64,000 nt of DNA from Deltaproteobacteria bacterium (GCA_016178705.1 JACOST010000013.1:62001-126000); one strand, 5' to 3'. Positions 1-9,815 are shown, counted from the first letter of the stretch. Translations and numbers: made by a program. The notes: generated by a model from the letters alone, not told the origin.

Positions 1-233
1 GGTAGCGCAGGTGCGGTGCACGTACCGATGAAGTGCACCGGTTCAAGCTGGGCGCCGGCACGATCGTGGACGCGACGTCATTCGGCGGCGTACAGCAGTT
101 CACCGGCGACCTAGGTTTTCGCGATCGTCTCGCTCAGCGTAGACAGCACCCCGCGCGAATGCCACGACCGCCACCGATTGTCGGCGCAATGAGGGAGCGT
201 AGAAGAATGTTGCTCGAGATGAAGAGAATTGTC
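1..233. other. Upstream region without a supported gene
   Basis: A short open frame can be read on the plus strand from about position 33 to 242, but it has no recognisable motif, no ribosome-binding site and no family resemblance. The minus-strand frames here run antisense to the next gene. I see nothing supportable except the promoter-like sequence that follows. Confidence 0.4.
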
Positions 234-263
234 TTGACATAGTACGACACGACGAACTATGTG
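234..263 (+). promoter_or_regulatory. Candidate sigma-70 promoter of the 1827-residue protein gene
   Basis: A perfect -35 hexamer TTGACA at 234-239 is followed after 18 bases by TATGTG (258-263), a weak -10 match. It lies about 40 bases upstream of the GTG start at 302, which has a strong AGGAGG ribosome-binding site. The assignment rests on sequence match only. Confidence 0.4.
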
Positions 264-301
264 CGCGCCTCCCGCGACAACGCGCGAGAGCAGGAGGGGC
301 A

Positions 302-3300
302 GTGCGCAGTCACCGGATCGATGCGAGCACTCAACGGGTGACCGCCGGCCGTAGCCGAGTCGCATTGCGTGTGCTCATCATCGCCGCGCTGGCCGCTGCG
401 CTCGTGGCGGTGATCGCGCCGATAACTGCTCACGCCGTGGTGGTGCAACCCGAAGAGCTTCCTACCTGCGATAGTAGCGCACCGCCGTGCGAGCTGGCCG
501 AACTCCGTGGGGAGATGACTTCGGTTGCACAACTCGCCAACGGGCAACGGGTGCTGGTGAGCGATCAGTTACCCCGTAATTGGCAAGACGCGCAGGGACA
601 TTGGCAACGTGGCGTCCGTCAGTTTCACGCCGACGGCAGCGATGACCTGGCCGATCAATGGCCGGGATTCGTCGTGCGTTACTCGGCGATTGAGGGCGAT
701 GCGCAGACCCTCGGTGTCGTCTCGTACGCACTGCGCGACGCGACGGGTGGGATGACCTGGTTGGTCGGGCGCCCCGCGGTAGACGCGAACCCGACGTCGA
801 CGATTGTGGCCGGCGGTCTGGCGTGGACGCTGATGCTCGACCGCGACGGGCAACACTGGACGAGCGAAGCGGTGAATGCGCCGCGCGGTGTCACCACTGT
901 GGACTGGCCGTACGAGCTGAGCGGGATGTGGGAGCCGTTCACCGTCGACCCCGACGGTGACGCCGTGAACTCGTTCTGGCGTGTCTCGCAGCCACGGATC
1001 GTCGGCGCGGACGGCACCGAGGTCCCATGTACGTGGCAAGCGGCGATCTTCCCCCAACGCTTGGTCATGGCGTGCGATGACTCGTCGTTGCCCGAGACCG
1101 CACTGCCGTACGTGATCGATCCGGTGTTCGGCCCTGGCAATCCGGGTACATGTGCTGAGGACGCTGCGAATGGCGAAGCCACGGCGTGGGGTGGGGAGAC
1201 TCATGCTCTGAGCAGCGACAATTTGTGGGCAACGGCGTTGGTGGCGCCGGGGAACACATCCCGTTTCCTCAAGTGCACCAACTTTGGCATTGGTCCCGGG
1301 AATCTGCCCTACGACGCGACGATCACACAGACCCTCGTGCGCGTGGAACGGCACTGCCAGGCGGCGGCGACTTGTCAGACCAATGCGATTCGTCTGGTCA
1401 AGGACGGTATCGTACAAGCCACCGAGCACGTCGACGATCCGACGGCCGACTGGCCCGCCACCACGGACGCGACGAAAGACTATGTCTTCACCGACAACGC
1501 GTTGAACCCATGGGACTGGACGCAAACGGGCGCGGGCGTCGCCATGGCGGTGCACAACCAAGCCACGTCGTCGCGCTATGCCTACGTCGACGTGATGCAG
1601 TTGCAACTCACGTACACGGCGCCTTCCACCTCGAACGGGATCGGATGGGAGAGCGACACGATGGAGGCGGGTCAGTCGGGAGTTAGCATCGCGTCGTCCG
1701 GCTGCGCCAGCGGCGCGTATTGCGTCAGCCTGGTGCCCGGTGGTGGCATAGTGTGGAGCGGTGCGGGCTACGGTACAACCGGGGCGCGCGCGTCTGCCCG
1801 CTTCAAGTTGACCGCGTGGCCTGGTCCCGCCGGCGAGGCGGATATTCACTTGCTGGATCAGCCCGGTGGAATCTATGCGCGGGCGTTCGTTCGCGGCAGC
1901 GACCAGTCGCTACGACTACAGGCCAATTCGGTCGATTGCCCGACCGCCTTCAGCACCACCGTGCAGTTGAACACGTGGTACCGGCTGGAAGTGCGCGCGA
2001 CCAACGGTCCGAGCGGCGTCTTCCAGGCGTGGCTCTATGCAGAGAATGGGACGCTGCTCGAAGCGGTCACCGACTGCGCGGCGAGTTTTGCTGTCTCACC
2101 GAACTACACCGTGGGGGACTACCTCGGCACCCGCGACGCGACCGCGGCGCTGATGATCGACGACTTCTACGCGAGCTACGACGATACGCAGCCGATCGGC
2201 AACATGCGGATCGTGAACCTGCGCCCCACGGCTGACGCCACCCCGAACGCCTGGACGGCGAGCGGCTGTACGAGCGGTCACTACGATTGTCTGGATGAAC
2301 TTCCGCCTGACGGCGACCCGACACGGCTGACCAGCACGGTGACCGGTCAGCAAGAACTCTTTTCTCATACCAGCGCCGACACCGCCGGCATTACCGAGCC
2401 GATTGCGTGGGTGAAATTCTGGGACCGCGGGAACGGTCGCGTCGACACGCTGATGGACGGCAAGCCGTTTTTCGGGTGGTTGAATCGCGGCAGCAACTAC
2501 ACCACGACGTTTCGGGATCCCACCACAGTGCGCCCTTACGACGCGGCGCCGTGGACGCCGGCCACGCTCGATGCGACCCAAATCGGCGTTGCGGTCTACG
2601 ACACCACCACCTCACCGATCAAGGAGACGGCGCTCGGGTTGATGGTGGCGTACGCCGCGCCGACCGCTACGCTGACCGCAACGCCGACGAGCACGACGAC
2701 CAATACGGCAACGCAAACGTACACGGTGACGAACACGCCGACCCGCTCGTACACGCAGACGAATACGGCGACGCGGACCAATACCGTGACCGTCACCGCG
2801 ACCGTCACAAATACGCCGACGCGGACCTACACGCAGACGAATACGGCCACGATCACGAACACCGCGACACGGACCTACACACTGACGAGTACGCCGACGG
2901 ATGCGCCAACGGACACCCCGACTGCTACGGTGACGCCGACCGACACACCGACTCCAACTCCGACCGACACACCGACCGCCACCGCGACTCCGACTGACAC
3001 GCCAACTCAAACGCCAACCGACACCCACACGGCTACCGCGACCCCGACCGATACGCCCACCGCGACTCCATCGGACACTCCGATCGCAACACCACCCGCG
3101 ACACCAACCGAAACGCCGACGGCGAGCCCAACGGCGAGCGAGACGCCCACGAGCACCGCGACGCCCGCCGCGCTGCTGTCGTGCGCGCAGAGCGATCTTG
3201 GCAACGCAATCCCAATCGAGGTACCCGGCAGCACGGCCGGGCAGTCGAACGCGATGGTCGGCGCGAGTTGTGGCGATTTCAACAATCAGGCGCCGGACTT

Positions 3301-5785
3301 CACCTACCAGTGGATCGCGCCCGAGAGCGACACCTATACGTTCACTCTGGCGGCGTTGACCTTCGATGCCATTCTCTCGATCCGCGGCACGGCGTGCGAC
3401 GGCGCAGAACTGGGTTGCAAAGCCAACTTCACCGACCCTGAGTCGGCAACGCAATTTGATCCGATCACCTTGACGTTGAACGCTGGCCAGATGCTCGCGA
3501 TTACCGTCTATGGCTCCGGGAGTCAGAGCGGGAGCTATCAGTTGATCATAAACGCTTCACTACACCCGACCGTGACCCCGACCCCGACCCCAACGGTGAC
3601 TCCGACCCCGACGCCTGGCGACTGCTGCGAGGCTAACACAACGGCCGGTTGCGATGATTCGACCTGTGCCGCGTGCGTGTGCGAGTTGGACTCCTTCTGC
3701 TGCACCTCGCAATGGGACGGGCTGTGCGCCGTCGAGGCCAGTGACGGGTGCACGCTGATCTGCACGTGCGCGATGGGCACACCGACACCTGGTGGCGTTG
3801 CGACCGCTACGCCGGCACCGCCAACACCGACACCGACCGCTGGACCTCCGGGAGACTGCTGCGTCGAGAATCTCAGCCCAAGTTGCGATAACTCGGCGTG
3901 TGCATCGTGCGTCTGCGCCCTCGACTCGTTCTGCTGCGACGTGCAGTGGGACAATGCCTGCGCTGCTGAGGCCGGCGACCAATGCGCCGCCACGTGTTCA
4001 TGCGCAGGGCAGCCAACCCCAACTCCCGACCTGGGTTGTGTGCAGACTGATCTGGGCAGTACGGTTCCAGTATCCGTGACCGGCACGACCGTCGGTGGAG
4101 CCAATGCTTTGGGCGGCGCGGCATGCGGCGAGGGCGGTGACACCGCTCCGGACTTCACTTATGAATGGACCGCGCCGGCCGACGGTGCCTATGTGATCGA
4201 AACACTCGGCTCCGCATTCGACACGGTCCTGTATGTCCGCGATGGGGTGTGCAACGGTCGCGAACTCGCCTGCAATGACGATACGAACGGCAGCATGCAG
4301 TCGCAGATCAACGTCCAGCTCGTAGCGGGTCAGACGGTGATCATCGTGGTCGATGGATTCGGCGACGCCGCGGGCACGTTCCAGCTCTCGATTGCCGAAG
4401 CGCCCGAACAAGACCCGACTCCGACGCCAACGCCATTCGTCCCACCGACCGCACCTCGCGTTGTCATCGAAGCTCCCGCAGATGGAACCTATACGAACAG
4501 TTCACTGCTCACTGTGACGGGCACGGCATCTGCAGCCGACAGCGTCGTTGTGAACGAGGTGGGCGCCACATTGGTCGACGAAGCGTTCTCCGCGAACGTT
4601 CCGCTCGTCGAAGGCATCAACGCCATCACGGCGACCGCAACAGCCGCCAATACCTTGCCAGCGAACTATCGCATCTACGTCGTGCTCGACACTGAGCCGC
4701 CGCCGGCTCCGGTCCTCCGCCTCATTGCCATCGGCACACGCAGCAATGCTCCGGCTACGGTGCACGGCCTGCCGGGAAGCGTGGAAGCCAAGAGCTCGGT
4801 AACGGTTACCAATCAACGGACGAGCGAGAGCGCGGAGGCCGATGTGGACTCGGATGGGGAATTTGCGGCGACGCTCGCCGCGCAGAACGGAGACGACCTC
4901 TCGATCGTGGTGACGGACCGCGCCGGCAATAGCGGTCCTCCGGGCATGCTGCACGTAGGGACGTTGAGCGTCGCCATCACCACGCCCGGCGATGGAGCCA
5001 ATGTGGCCGGTGGACCGATTGCGGTTCACGGGACGATCCCCACCGCGCCGAATATCGGAGTCGTGGTGAACGGGCTGAGTGCCCTGGTCGAAAGTGGGAC
5101 GTTCATCGCTCCCAGCATTCCTATCGTACTGGGCAGCAACGAAATTACGGCGACCGCCACCAACCTGCGCGGTGATAGCGCGACCACCAGTGTAACGATC
5201 ACGGCTCAATCCGCGACGACGGGGTTGACGCTGTCGGCCACACCGAACAACGGCCCGGCGCCGTTGTTCGTGACGTTCAGCTATCAATTCAGCGGTGCGA
5301 TGCAGACCCTCAGCATCGACTTCAACGGTGACGGTGTCGCCGATTTCACTACCGCCAACGCCGAGCGGGCGTTGCACTACGTGTACTCGGCGCCGGGTAC
5401 CTACGAGGTGCGGTTGAGTATCACGGATAGTCAAGGACAGCTCTCGGTCGCCACGACAGACGTGCAGGTCGTTGATCCGGCGACGATGGATGCGCTGTTC
5501 CAGAGCATCTGGACCGCCATGACCAGCGCGCTGGCGGCAGGAGACAAAGAGGCAGCGCTGGGGTTCCTGACGTCGAGTGCGCAAGAGAAGTACGGGCCGG
5601 TGTTCGAGGCGCTGCTGGCAAACATGCCAAGCATTGTGGCCTCGTATTCGCCCTTGCAGCGCGTGTCGCTGGCACCTGAAATCGGCGAATACGGCGTCAA
5701 CCGCACCATCGACGGGCGCGACCGCATCTTCTTGGTCTATTTCCTCCACGGAAGCGATGGCGTGTGGCGCATCGAAGCGATGTGA
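302..5785 (+). CDS. Large modular secreted protein with Thr-Pro stalk, PPC-like, Cys-rich and PKD domains
   Basis: This GTG-started protein of 1827 residues has an AGGAGG ribosome-binding site just upstream. Residues 1-45 form a signal peptide ending in a THA cleavage site. About 455-635 resembles a LamG-like beta-sandwich. About 795-955 is a Thr/Pro/Ala stalk. Two modules resembling pre-peptidase C-terminal (PPC) domains lie near 960-1087 and 1243-1367, with two copies of a Cys-rich module (DCC...SFCC...WD..C) between them. Ig-like repeats and a PKD domain (about 1640-1730, with DFNGDGVADF) follow. The last 95 residues form a separate globular domain with no family I can name. It is probably displayed on or shed from the surface. 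No catalytic motif is visible, so the function is unknown. Two lipoprotein/secreted genes follow closely. Confidence 0.85.
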   Translation: MRSHRIDASTQRVTAGRSRVALRVLIIAALAAALVAVIAPITAHAVVVQPEELPTCDSSAPPCELAELRGEMTSVAQLANGQRVLVSDQLPRNWQDAQGHWQRGVRQFHADGSDDLADQWPGFVVRYSAIEGDAQTLGVVSYALRDATGGMTWLVGRPAVDANPTSTIVAGGLAWTLMLDRDGQHWTSEAVNAPRGVTTVDWPYELSGMWEPFTVDPDGDAVNSFWRVSQPRIVGADGTEVPCTWQAAIFPQRLVMACDDSSLPETALPYVIDPVFGPGNPGTCAEDAANGEATAWGGETHALSSDNLWATALVAPGNTSRFLKCTNFGIGPGNLPYDATITQTLVRVERHCQAAATCQTNAIRLVKDGIVQATEHVDDPTADWPATTDATKDYVFTDNALNPWDWTQTGAGVAMAVHNQATSSRYAYVDVMQLQLTYTAPSTSNGIGWESDTMEAGQSGVSIASSGCASGAYCVSLVPGGGIVWSGAGYGTTGARASARFKLTAWPGPAGEADIHLLDQPGGIYARAFVRGSDQSLRLQANSVDCPTAFSTTVQLNTWYRLEVRATNGPSGVFQAWLYAENGTLLEAVTDCAASFAVSPNYTVGDYLGTRDATAALMIDDFYASYDDTQPIGNMRIVNLRPTADATPNAWTASGCTSGHYDCLDELPPDGDPTRLTSTVTGQQELFSHTSADTAGITEPIAWVKFWDRGNGRVDTLMDGKPFFGWLNRGSNYTTTFRDPTTVRPYDAAPWTPATLDATQIGVAVYDTTTSPIKETALGLMVAYAAPTATLTATPTSTTTNTATQTYTVTNTPTRSYTQTNTATRTNTVTVTATVTNTPTRTYTQTNTATITNTATRTYTLTSTPTDAPTDTPTATVTPTDTPTPTPTDTPTATATPTDTPTQTPTDTHTATATPTDTPTATPSDTPIATPPATPTETPTASPTASETPTSTATPAALLSCAQSDLGNAIPIEVPGSTAGQSNAMVGASCGDFNNQAPDFTYQWIAPESDTYTFTLAALTFDAILSIRGTACDGAELGCKANFTDPESATQFDPITLTLNAGQMLAITVYGSGSQSGSYQLIINASLHPTVTPTPTPTVTPTPTPGDCCEANTTAGCDDSTCAACVCELDSFCCTSQWDGLCAVEASDGCTLICTCAMGTPTPGGVATATPAPPTPTPTAGPPGDCCVENLSPSCDNSACASCVCALDSFCCDVQWDNACAAEAGDQCAATCSCAGQPTPTPDLGCVQTDLGSTVPVSVTGTTVGGANALGGAACGEGGDTAPDFTYEWTAPADGAYVIETLGSAFDTVLYVRDGVCNGRELACNDDTNGSMQSQINVQLVAGQTVIIVVDGFGDAAGTFQLSIAEAPEQDPTPTPTPFVPPTAPRVVIEAPADGTYTNSSLLTVTGTASAADSVVVNEVGATLVDEAFSANVPLVEGINAITATATAANTLPANYRIYVVLDTEPPPAPVLRLIAIGTRSNAPATVHGLPGSVEAKSSVTVTNQRTSESAEADVDSDGEFAATLAAQNGDDLSIVVTDRAGNSGPPGMLHVGTLSVAITTPGDGANVAGGPIAVHGTIPTAPNIGVVVNGLSALVESGTFIAPSIPIVLGSNEITATATNLRGDSATTSVTITAQSATTGLTLSATPNNGPAPLFVTFSYQFSGAMQTLSIDFNGDGVADFTTANAERALHYVYSAPGTYEVRLSITDSQGQLSVATTDVQVVDPATMDALFQSIWTAMTSALAAGDKEAALGFLTSSAQEKYGPVFEALLANMPSIVASYSPLQRVSLAPEIGEYGVNRTIDGRDRIFLVYFLHGSDGVWRIEAM
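2686..3165 (+). repeat. Degenerate Thr-Pro-encoding tandem repeat
   Basis: About 480 bases of imperfect short tandem units (acn-ccn-acn with ACG, GCG and CCG codons) encode the Thr/Pro stalk of the host gene. The same codon pattern recurs in the genes at 17696, 25245, 47811, 53039 and 61089. It makes long spurious open frames on both strands and could support slippage or recombination between genes. Confidence 0.8.
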
Positions 5786-5799
5786 GGAGAGAACGAGTC

Positions 5800-6408
5800 A
5801 TGTCGAAGCATCTGTTGCTCGGATGGCTGGTCGCGCCCCTGATCGTGCTCGGCTTCAACGGCTGCGCCCCGCCCGTATACGTCGCGAAATCCATTCGCGG
5901 CAGAGTCGTTGACGCCGAGACGCAGCAGCCCATCGAAGGCGCGGTAGTCGTGGCGGACTGGATTCTTCTCACCAACGTGGTGGGATTTGGCAAGCACGAT
6001 CAGCGCATGAAGATCTCGGAGGCCGTCACCGACGCGAACGGCGTTTACCTAATCCCCTGTTGGGGGCCGCGTCTACGGCCTCCGTTCAACGCGTTTGACT
6101 ACCTCGATCCGCGATTGATCGTGTTCAAGAGTCGCTATGAGCCTGTTGTCATGGACAACACTCTTTCCGACTGGCGATGGATGGTCCGCGCATCGCGCTG
6201 GGATGGCGAGACGTTGAAGCTCGCGCCCTTCCGCGGAAATTCAGATGACCGATTGGATCAGCTCGATCGAATATTGACGGGACCGCGCGGTAAGTCGGCC
6301 TCCACACCAAACTTCTACCGCGAGATCCTAAAGGAAGAGCCGCTCATTGGCATAGCGGGCAAACCGTTTTTTCGCAATGTAAGAGAACTTTTGGAAGAGG
6401 GTTTGTGA
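5800..6408 (+). CDS. Lipoprotein with carboxypeptidase-regulatory-like domain
   Basis: The ATG at 5800 is preferred over an earlier in-frame ATG at 5764, because 5764 lies inside the preceding gene and 5800 has a GAGGAGAG ribosome-binding site. The 202-residue product begins with a lipoprotein signal ending in the lipobox FNGC (Cys22). About residues 28-90 resemble a carboxypeptidase-regulatory (transthyretin-like) fold: IRGRVVDAETQQPIEGAVV, then TDANGVY. The rest has no recognised family. It starts 15 bases after the large secreted protein and ends two bases before the phospholipase-like gene, so all three are probably co-transcribed. The function is unknown; it is likely a periplasm-facing or surface lipoprotein. 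Confidence 0.8.
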   Translation: MSKHLLLGWLVAPLIVLGFNGCAPPVYVAKSIRGRVVDAETQQPIEGAVVVADWILLTNVVGFGKHDQRMKISEAVTDANGVYLIPCWGPRLRPPFNAFDYLDPRLIVFKSRYEPVVMDNTLSDWRWMVRASRWDGETLKLAPFRGNSDDRLDQLDRILTGPRGKSASTPNFYREILKEEPLIGIAGKPFFRNVRELLEEGL

Positions 6409-6409
6409 G

Positions 6410-8200
6410 ATGCATCCGAGATACCTCTGCGCGTTTTCAATCTTCGCTTGGGTGCTGACTAGGGGCGTCGCGTATGGGTACGAACTCGAGACGCACAGTC
6501 AGGCAAGTGCCAAGTCGTTCGATGCATCCGCACTGAATCCGGCCCATTCGGACTATCTAAGTCAGCTGGGCATGGACGCTCTCAACGATCGCTTCGAGGC
6601 AAGCTTGAGCAATACCAGGGACAATGACGGATCCGCCAAGGGCTGGCTTCGCCAAGGCGCGAGAGACGAGGATGACTACAATGTTGCATCGCAGCAACCG
6701 ATCCGCGTTCGGAATCACTTCTTCAATCCCCTCACCAACAGCGGCCTTGCAAGCGGTAAGCCAGCCTCCTACTGGGGCATCGAATTCGGCAAAAACATCT
6801 CGGGGCAGGACTACTCCTTCAAGGATGCGCGCGGCTACTTCTACGACGCGCTCACCACTCAACAGCCGACGGGCCCAACCGGCCGCGAGCACTACTGGGC
6901 ACAAACCTTCTACGCGCTCGGTCACGTCATTCATCTCATTCAGGACATGGCGCAGCCCCAGCACACCCGCAACGACACCCACCTGCTGGCATGGGTAGCA
7001 AGCAGGTTCAACCCGGCGCGCGCGACCCTCCGGTTCTATGAACAGTACGCTGACGCTCGGGCCACATCAGTAGGGTTACCGTATGCGGGCTACGAGCCAG
7101 CGTATCGCGATGCCGACACGAGCACGTTCACCCTCCCGCTCGACTTCTGGCATCGGGTCGGCGGCAAAGGGATGGCCGACTACTCGAACCGCGGCTTCGT
7201 CAGCGCTGACACCAACTTTTGTGCGGCCAACCCATCCGTCTCGTGCGCGGGCAGCACCATCCCGCCTTCCTTTCTTCAGCCCTACGATATTCTCCCCCAC
7301 CCGGGGTTTCCCGATCCCAGTGGTCAGAGCGCGACGGTCATCACAGAGAGCATCCGAAGTCTTCCGCCGGCACTATATGGGGGATCTCTATCATCGAACG
7401 TAACCGGTGACATCGATTTCATAGAGACGGAGGTCCACGACGCCTACACCGGTCAGAGGCAGCAGGCCAGAACGAGCACCTACTCGATCTTCGATCCGGA
7501 TCTGCAGGCGGCCAATCAGCAGCTCACGTTCACGCTGAATCGCTACAACTTCGATGACGCACTTGCCCTGCTCATCCCGCGCGCGGTCGGCTACAGCGCC
7601 GGCATGATCAACTACTTCTTCCGCGGCGCCTTCTCGATCTATTCGCTCGATGGTAGTGACCGAGGACCGTTCTTTGTCCGCAACTCCACTGCCGAACCGA
7701 TGAACGGGTCGTTCCAGATGTACTGGGATGACGCAGCCGGTAACCGTCAACCAGTGGGGCTACCCCAAATGATTCCGGTGGCGGCACATAGTGAGAGCCC
7801 ATTCGAGTTTGCCTTTGCCCCCGATCCGACCGTCAGTGACTACACGGTCGTCTTTCAAGGCAAGCTGGGCGACGAGAGTGGAGCCGTTGCCGCTAGCCGG
7901 ACATGGATGAACTCCTCACCGATCGTTGTCATGAACCTACCTGCAGGTGCTGTGGCCACCGATCCGCAGAATGACCTCGTCGCCTACCAATGGACCATCG
8001 AGTGCGGTACGGAGTTCTCCGACGGAACCATCCTCTTGTACTATCCACATTTGACCAACGCCTCTGGTTCGCTAAGCGGAGGCGGGGCGTCTATCCCGGC
8101 ACCGGGATTTCAAGTTCCCAGCACCATCCACGAATGCTGCTTGGACATCCAAGTAACCGACAGCCAAGGAGGCGCGGGCTTCGGCCACGGTTGCGAATAG
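6410..8200 (+). CDS. Secreted zinc-dependent phospholipase C-like protein
   Basis: The 596-residue product has a short N-terminal signal peptide (about 1-23). The region 25-330 resembles the all-helical zinc-dependent phospholipase C/S1-P1 nuclease fold. Candidate metal ligands are His29, His103 (RNHFFNP), and the run His172, His175, Asp179 and His185 in the GHVIHLIQDMAQPQH segment, which matches the HxxHxxxD...H pattern of the family. The C-terminal 200 residues look like beta-sandwich material and have no named family. It starts two bases after the lipoprotein gene, behind a GAAGAGG site. Phospholipid or phosphodiester hydrolysis is expected from the family but not proven; some relatives are non-enzymatic. 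Confidence 0.7.
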   Translation: MHPRYLCAFSIFAWVLTRGVAYGYELETHSQASAKSFDASALNPAHSDYLSQLGMDALNDRFEASLSNTRDNDGSAKGWLRQGARDEDDYNVASQQPIRVRNHFFNPLTNSGLASGKPASYWGIEFGKNISGQDYSFKDARGYFYDALTTQQPTGPTGREHYWAQTFYALGHVIHLIQDMAQPQHTRNDTHLLAWVASRFNPARATLRFYEQYADARATSVGLPYAGYEPAYRDADTSTFTLPLDFWHRVGGKGMADYSNRGFVSADTNFCAANPSVSCAGSTIPPSFLQPYDILPHPGFPDPSGQSATVITESIRSLPPALYGGSLSSNVTGDIDFIETEVHDAYTGQRQQARTSTYSIFDPDLQAANQQLTFTLNRYNFDDALALLIPRAVGYSAGMINYFFRGAFSIYSLDGSDRGPFFVRNSTAEPMNGSFQMYWDDAAGNRQPVGLPQMIPVAAHSESPFEFAFAPDPTVSDYTVVFQGKLGDESGAVAASRTWMNSSPIVVMNLPAGAVATDPQNDLVAYQWTIECGTEFSDGTILLYYPHLTNASGSLSGGGASIPAPGFQVPSTIHECCLDIQVTDSQGGAGFGHGCE

Positions 8201-8504
8201 GCTTCCTCGGAAAAGTGCCATCGGGGCCATCGAATCGCTTCCGCCGCAGTGAGCCTCGCCTCGATCCCCGAGAATGGAGAGAGAGAGAGACTTTCTCCCT
8301 AGCAGATCGCGCTGGCAATATGGGTCGGCCGCGGCACCGGGTCTTCCGGAGCGCTCCACCGTCACGGCGCGGGGCCCGCCCTTGAAGTCTGGATAAAGGT
8401 GGAACGGCGGTGCGAGACGCATCCGCTCCTCGTTGAGTTTCTCGGCGCCCTCGACCATATGATGACGCCATGGTTCGGGACTGCCGCTCCGCAATGGCCT
8501 CTGC
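8201..8504. other. Intergenic region
   Basis: These 304 bases lie between the phospholipase-like gene and the transporter. They contain a short GA-rich run near 8276-8292. No convincing gene, terminator or promoter is visible; open frames here are continuations or antisense readings of neighbours. Confidence 0.4.
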
Positions 8505-9701
8505 GTGAAGGGCTCACACTACCCACGACCCGCAGTAGCCCACATCCGTCGCACGCTGGCGTGCGCTCGGTTGAATCGCCACGAGATCGCGGGATCGCTC
8601 GGCGATCTCGGGACGTTCCTGCCGCTGCTCGTCGGCATGGCGGCGCAGAACGGGCTCAACTTTGCCACCGCGCTGTTCTTCGCGGGGCTGTTCAACATCC
8701 TCACCGGGCTCACGTTCGCGATCCCGATGGCGGTGCAGCCGATGAAGGCGATCGCGGCGGTGGCGATCACCGAAGGGCTGAGCGCGCCACAGATCGTGGC
8801 AGCCGGCGCGACGGTCAGTGCGGTGGTGTTGGTGCTCGGCCTCACCGGATGGATCGATTGGCTCAACCGAGCGATTCCCAAGCCGGTGGTGCGTGGCCTG
8901 CAACTGGCGCTGGGCTTGTCGCTGGTGATGAAGGGTTTGCAAATGATCGCGCACACCAACCTGTGGCTTGGTGCCGACAGCTACATCACCGGCGCGGGCG
9001 CGGCGATCATCGTGCTGGCGTTCTTCTTCTCGTCGCGGGTTCCCGCGGCGCTGCTGTTGTTCCTCGGCGGGCTGATGCTCGCGGTATGGCGCGCGCCGGC
9101 AGTGGTTGAGTCGATCGGGATTCATCTCGCCCTACCCTCGTGGTCCCCGCCGCAGTGGGCGGACTTCGTGCGCGCGTTTCTGCCTGCCGCAATGCCACAG
9201 ATTCCGCTCACGACTTTGAACTCGGTGATCGCGGTGTGCGCGTTGTCGGCGGATTTATTTCCTGCGCGCCGAGCCACCCCGCGCGCGGTGGCCATCTCGG
9301 TCGGGCTGATGAATCTGGCGTCGATGGGATTCGGCGGCATGCCGCTGTGCCACGGGGCCGGCGGTTTGGCTGGCCAGTACCGCTTCGGCGCGCGCACCAA
9401 CGGCGCGATTTTGTTTCTCGGCGGCGTCAAGCTGATCGTCGCCGTACTGTTCGGCACCTCGCTGATGGCGCTCTGCCAAGTGTTCCCGGCCAGCGTGCTC
9501 GGCGTCATGCTGGCCTTCAGCGGTCTCGAGCTGGCGTTGGTGACGCGCGATCAAGTCACACGCAACGATGCCTTCACGATGCTGCTGACCACCGGTGCGT
9601 GCCTCGGCTTGGACAACATCGCGCTGGGGTTCACGCTCGGCCTCATCCTCGCGTGGGGTCTGCAACTCGCCCCAGCGGCCGCCGAACACGATCGCAACTG
9701 A
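8505..9701 (+). CDS. MOT1-type molybdate/sulfate transporter (SulP superfamily)
   Basis: This 398-residue polytopic membrane protein has the signature of MOT1 molybdate transporters. GSLGDLGTFLPLLVGM lies near residue 32, followed by AIPMAVQPMKAIAAVAI and, later, a second repeat with GGMPLCHGAGGLAGQYRFGARTNG. Those two motif blocks mark the two halves of the fold. About ten to twelve membrane helices can be read. The C-terminal STAS domain of ordinary SulP sulfate transporters is absent, as expected for MOT1. The start is a GTG at 8505 without a clear ribosome-binding site, and a later start is possible. Molybdate uptake is the family role. It may relate to the ethylbenzene-dehydrogenase-like protein downstream, whose relatives accompany molybdoenzymes, but no molybdoenzyme is encoded in the window. 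Confidence 0.8.
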   Translation: MKGSHYPRPAVAHIRRTLACARLNRHEIAGSLGDLGTFLPLLVGMAAQNGLNFATALFFAGLFNILTGLTFAIPMAVQPMKAIAAVAITEGLSAPQIVAAGATVSAVVLVLGLTGWIDWLNRAIPKPVVRGLQLALGLSLVMKGLQMIAHTNLWLGADSYITGAGAAIIVLAFFFSSRVPAALLLFLGGLMLAVWRAPAVVESIGIHLALPSWSPPQWADFVRAFLPAAMPQIPLTTLNSVIAVCALSADLFPARRATPRAVAISVGLMNLASMGFGGMPLCHGAGGLAGQYRFGARTNGAILFLGGVKLIVAVLFGTSLMALCQVFPASVLGVMLAFSGLELALVTRDQVTRNDAFTMLLTTGACLGLDNIALGFTLGLILAWGLQLAPAAAEHDRN

Positions 9702-9795
9702 TCGCTGCTTGATCCGCGGCATTTCAAGTTCCGTACCGCCCGCCACCGGTTGTCGGGCGCAACGATCACATCCGACCATTCTGATTCGTGGGACT

Positions 9796-9815
9796 TGAAC
9801 AACCCCTATTGTTCA
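9796..9815. promoter_or_regulatory. Perfect 7-bp dyad upstream of the stress protein gene
   Basis: TGAACAA and TTGTTCA are exact inverted arms separated by six bases. The dyad lies about 110 bases upstream of the chosen start of the universal stress protein gene. The size and symmetry fit a dimeric regulator site, but no second copy is seen in the window and the bound protein is unknown. Confidence 0.3.

Noticed and set aside
2686-3165. Possible CRISPR array in the repeat tracts
   Set aside because: Units are short, degenerate and coding, with no constant repeat of 25-40 bases, no spacers and no cas genes. The same applies to 11717-12022 and 54171-55035.
2612-3454. Arginine-rich and valine-rich frames antisense to the Thr-Pro tract
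   Set aside because: They are shadows of the low-complexity repeat; the plus-strand frame encodes a coherent signal peptide, domains and stalk.
5764-5799. Earlier ATG for the lipoprotein gene
   Set aside because: It overlaps the end of the preceding gene and would place a charged segment before a clean lipoprotein signal; the ATG at 5800 has its own ribosome-binding site.
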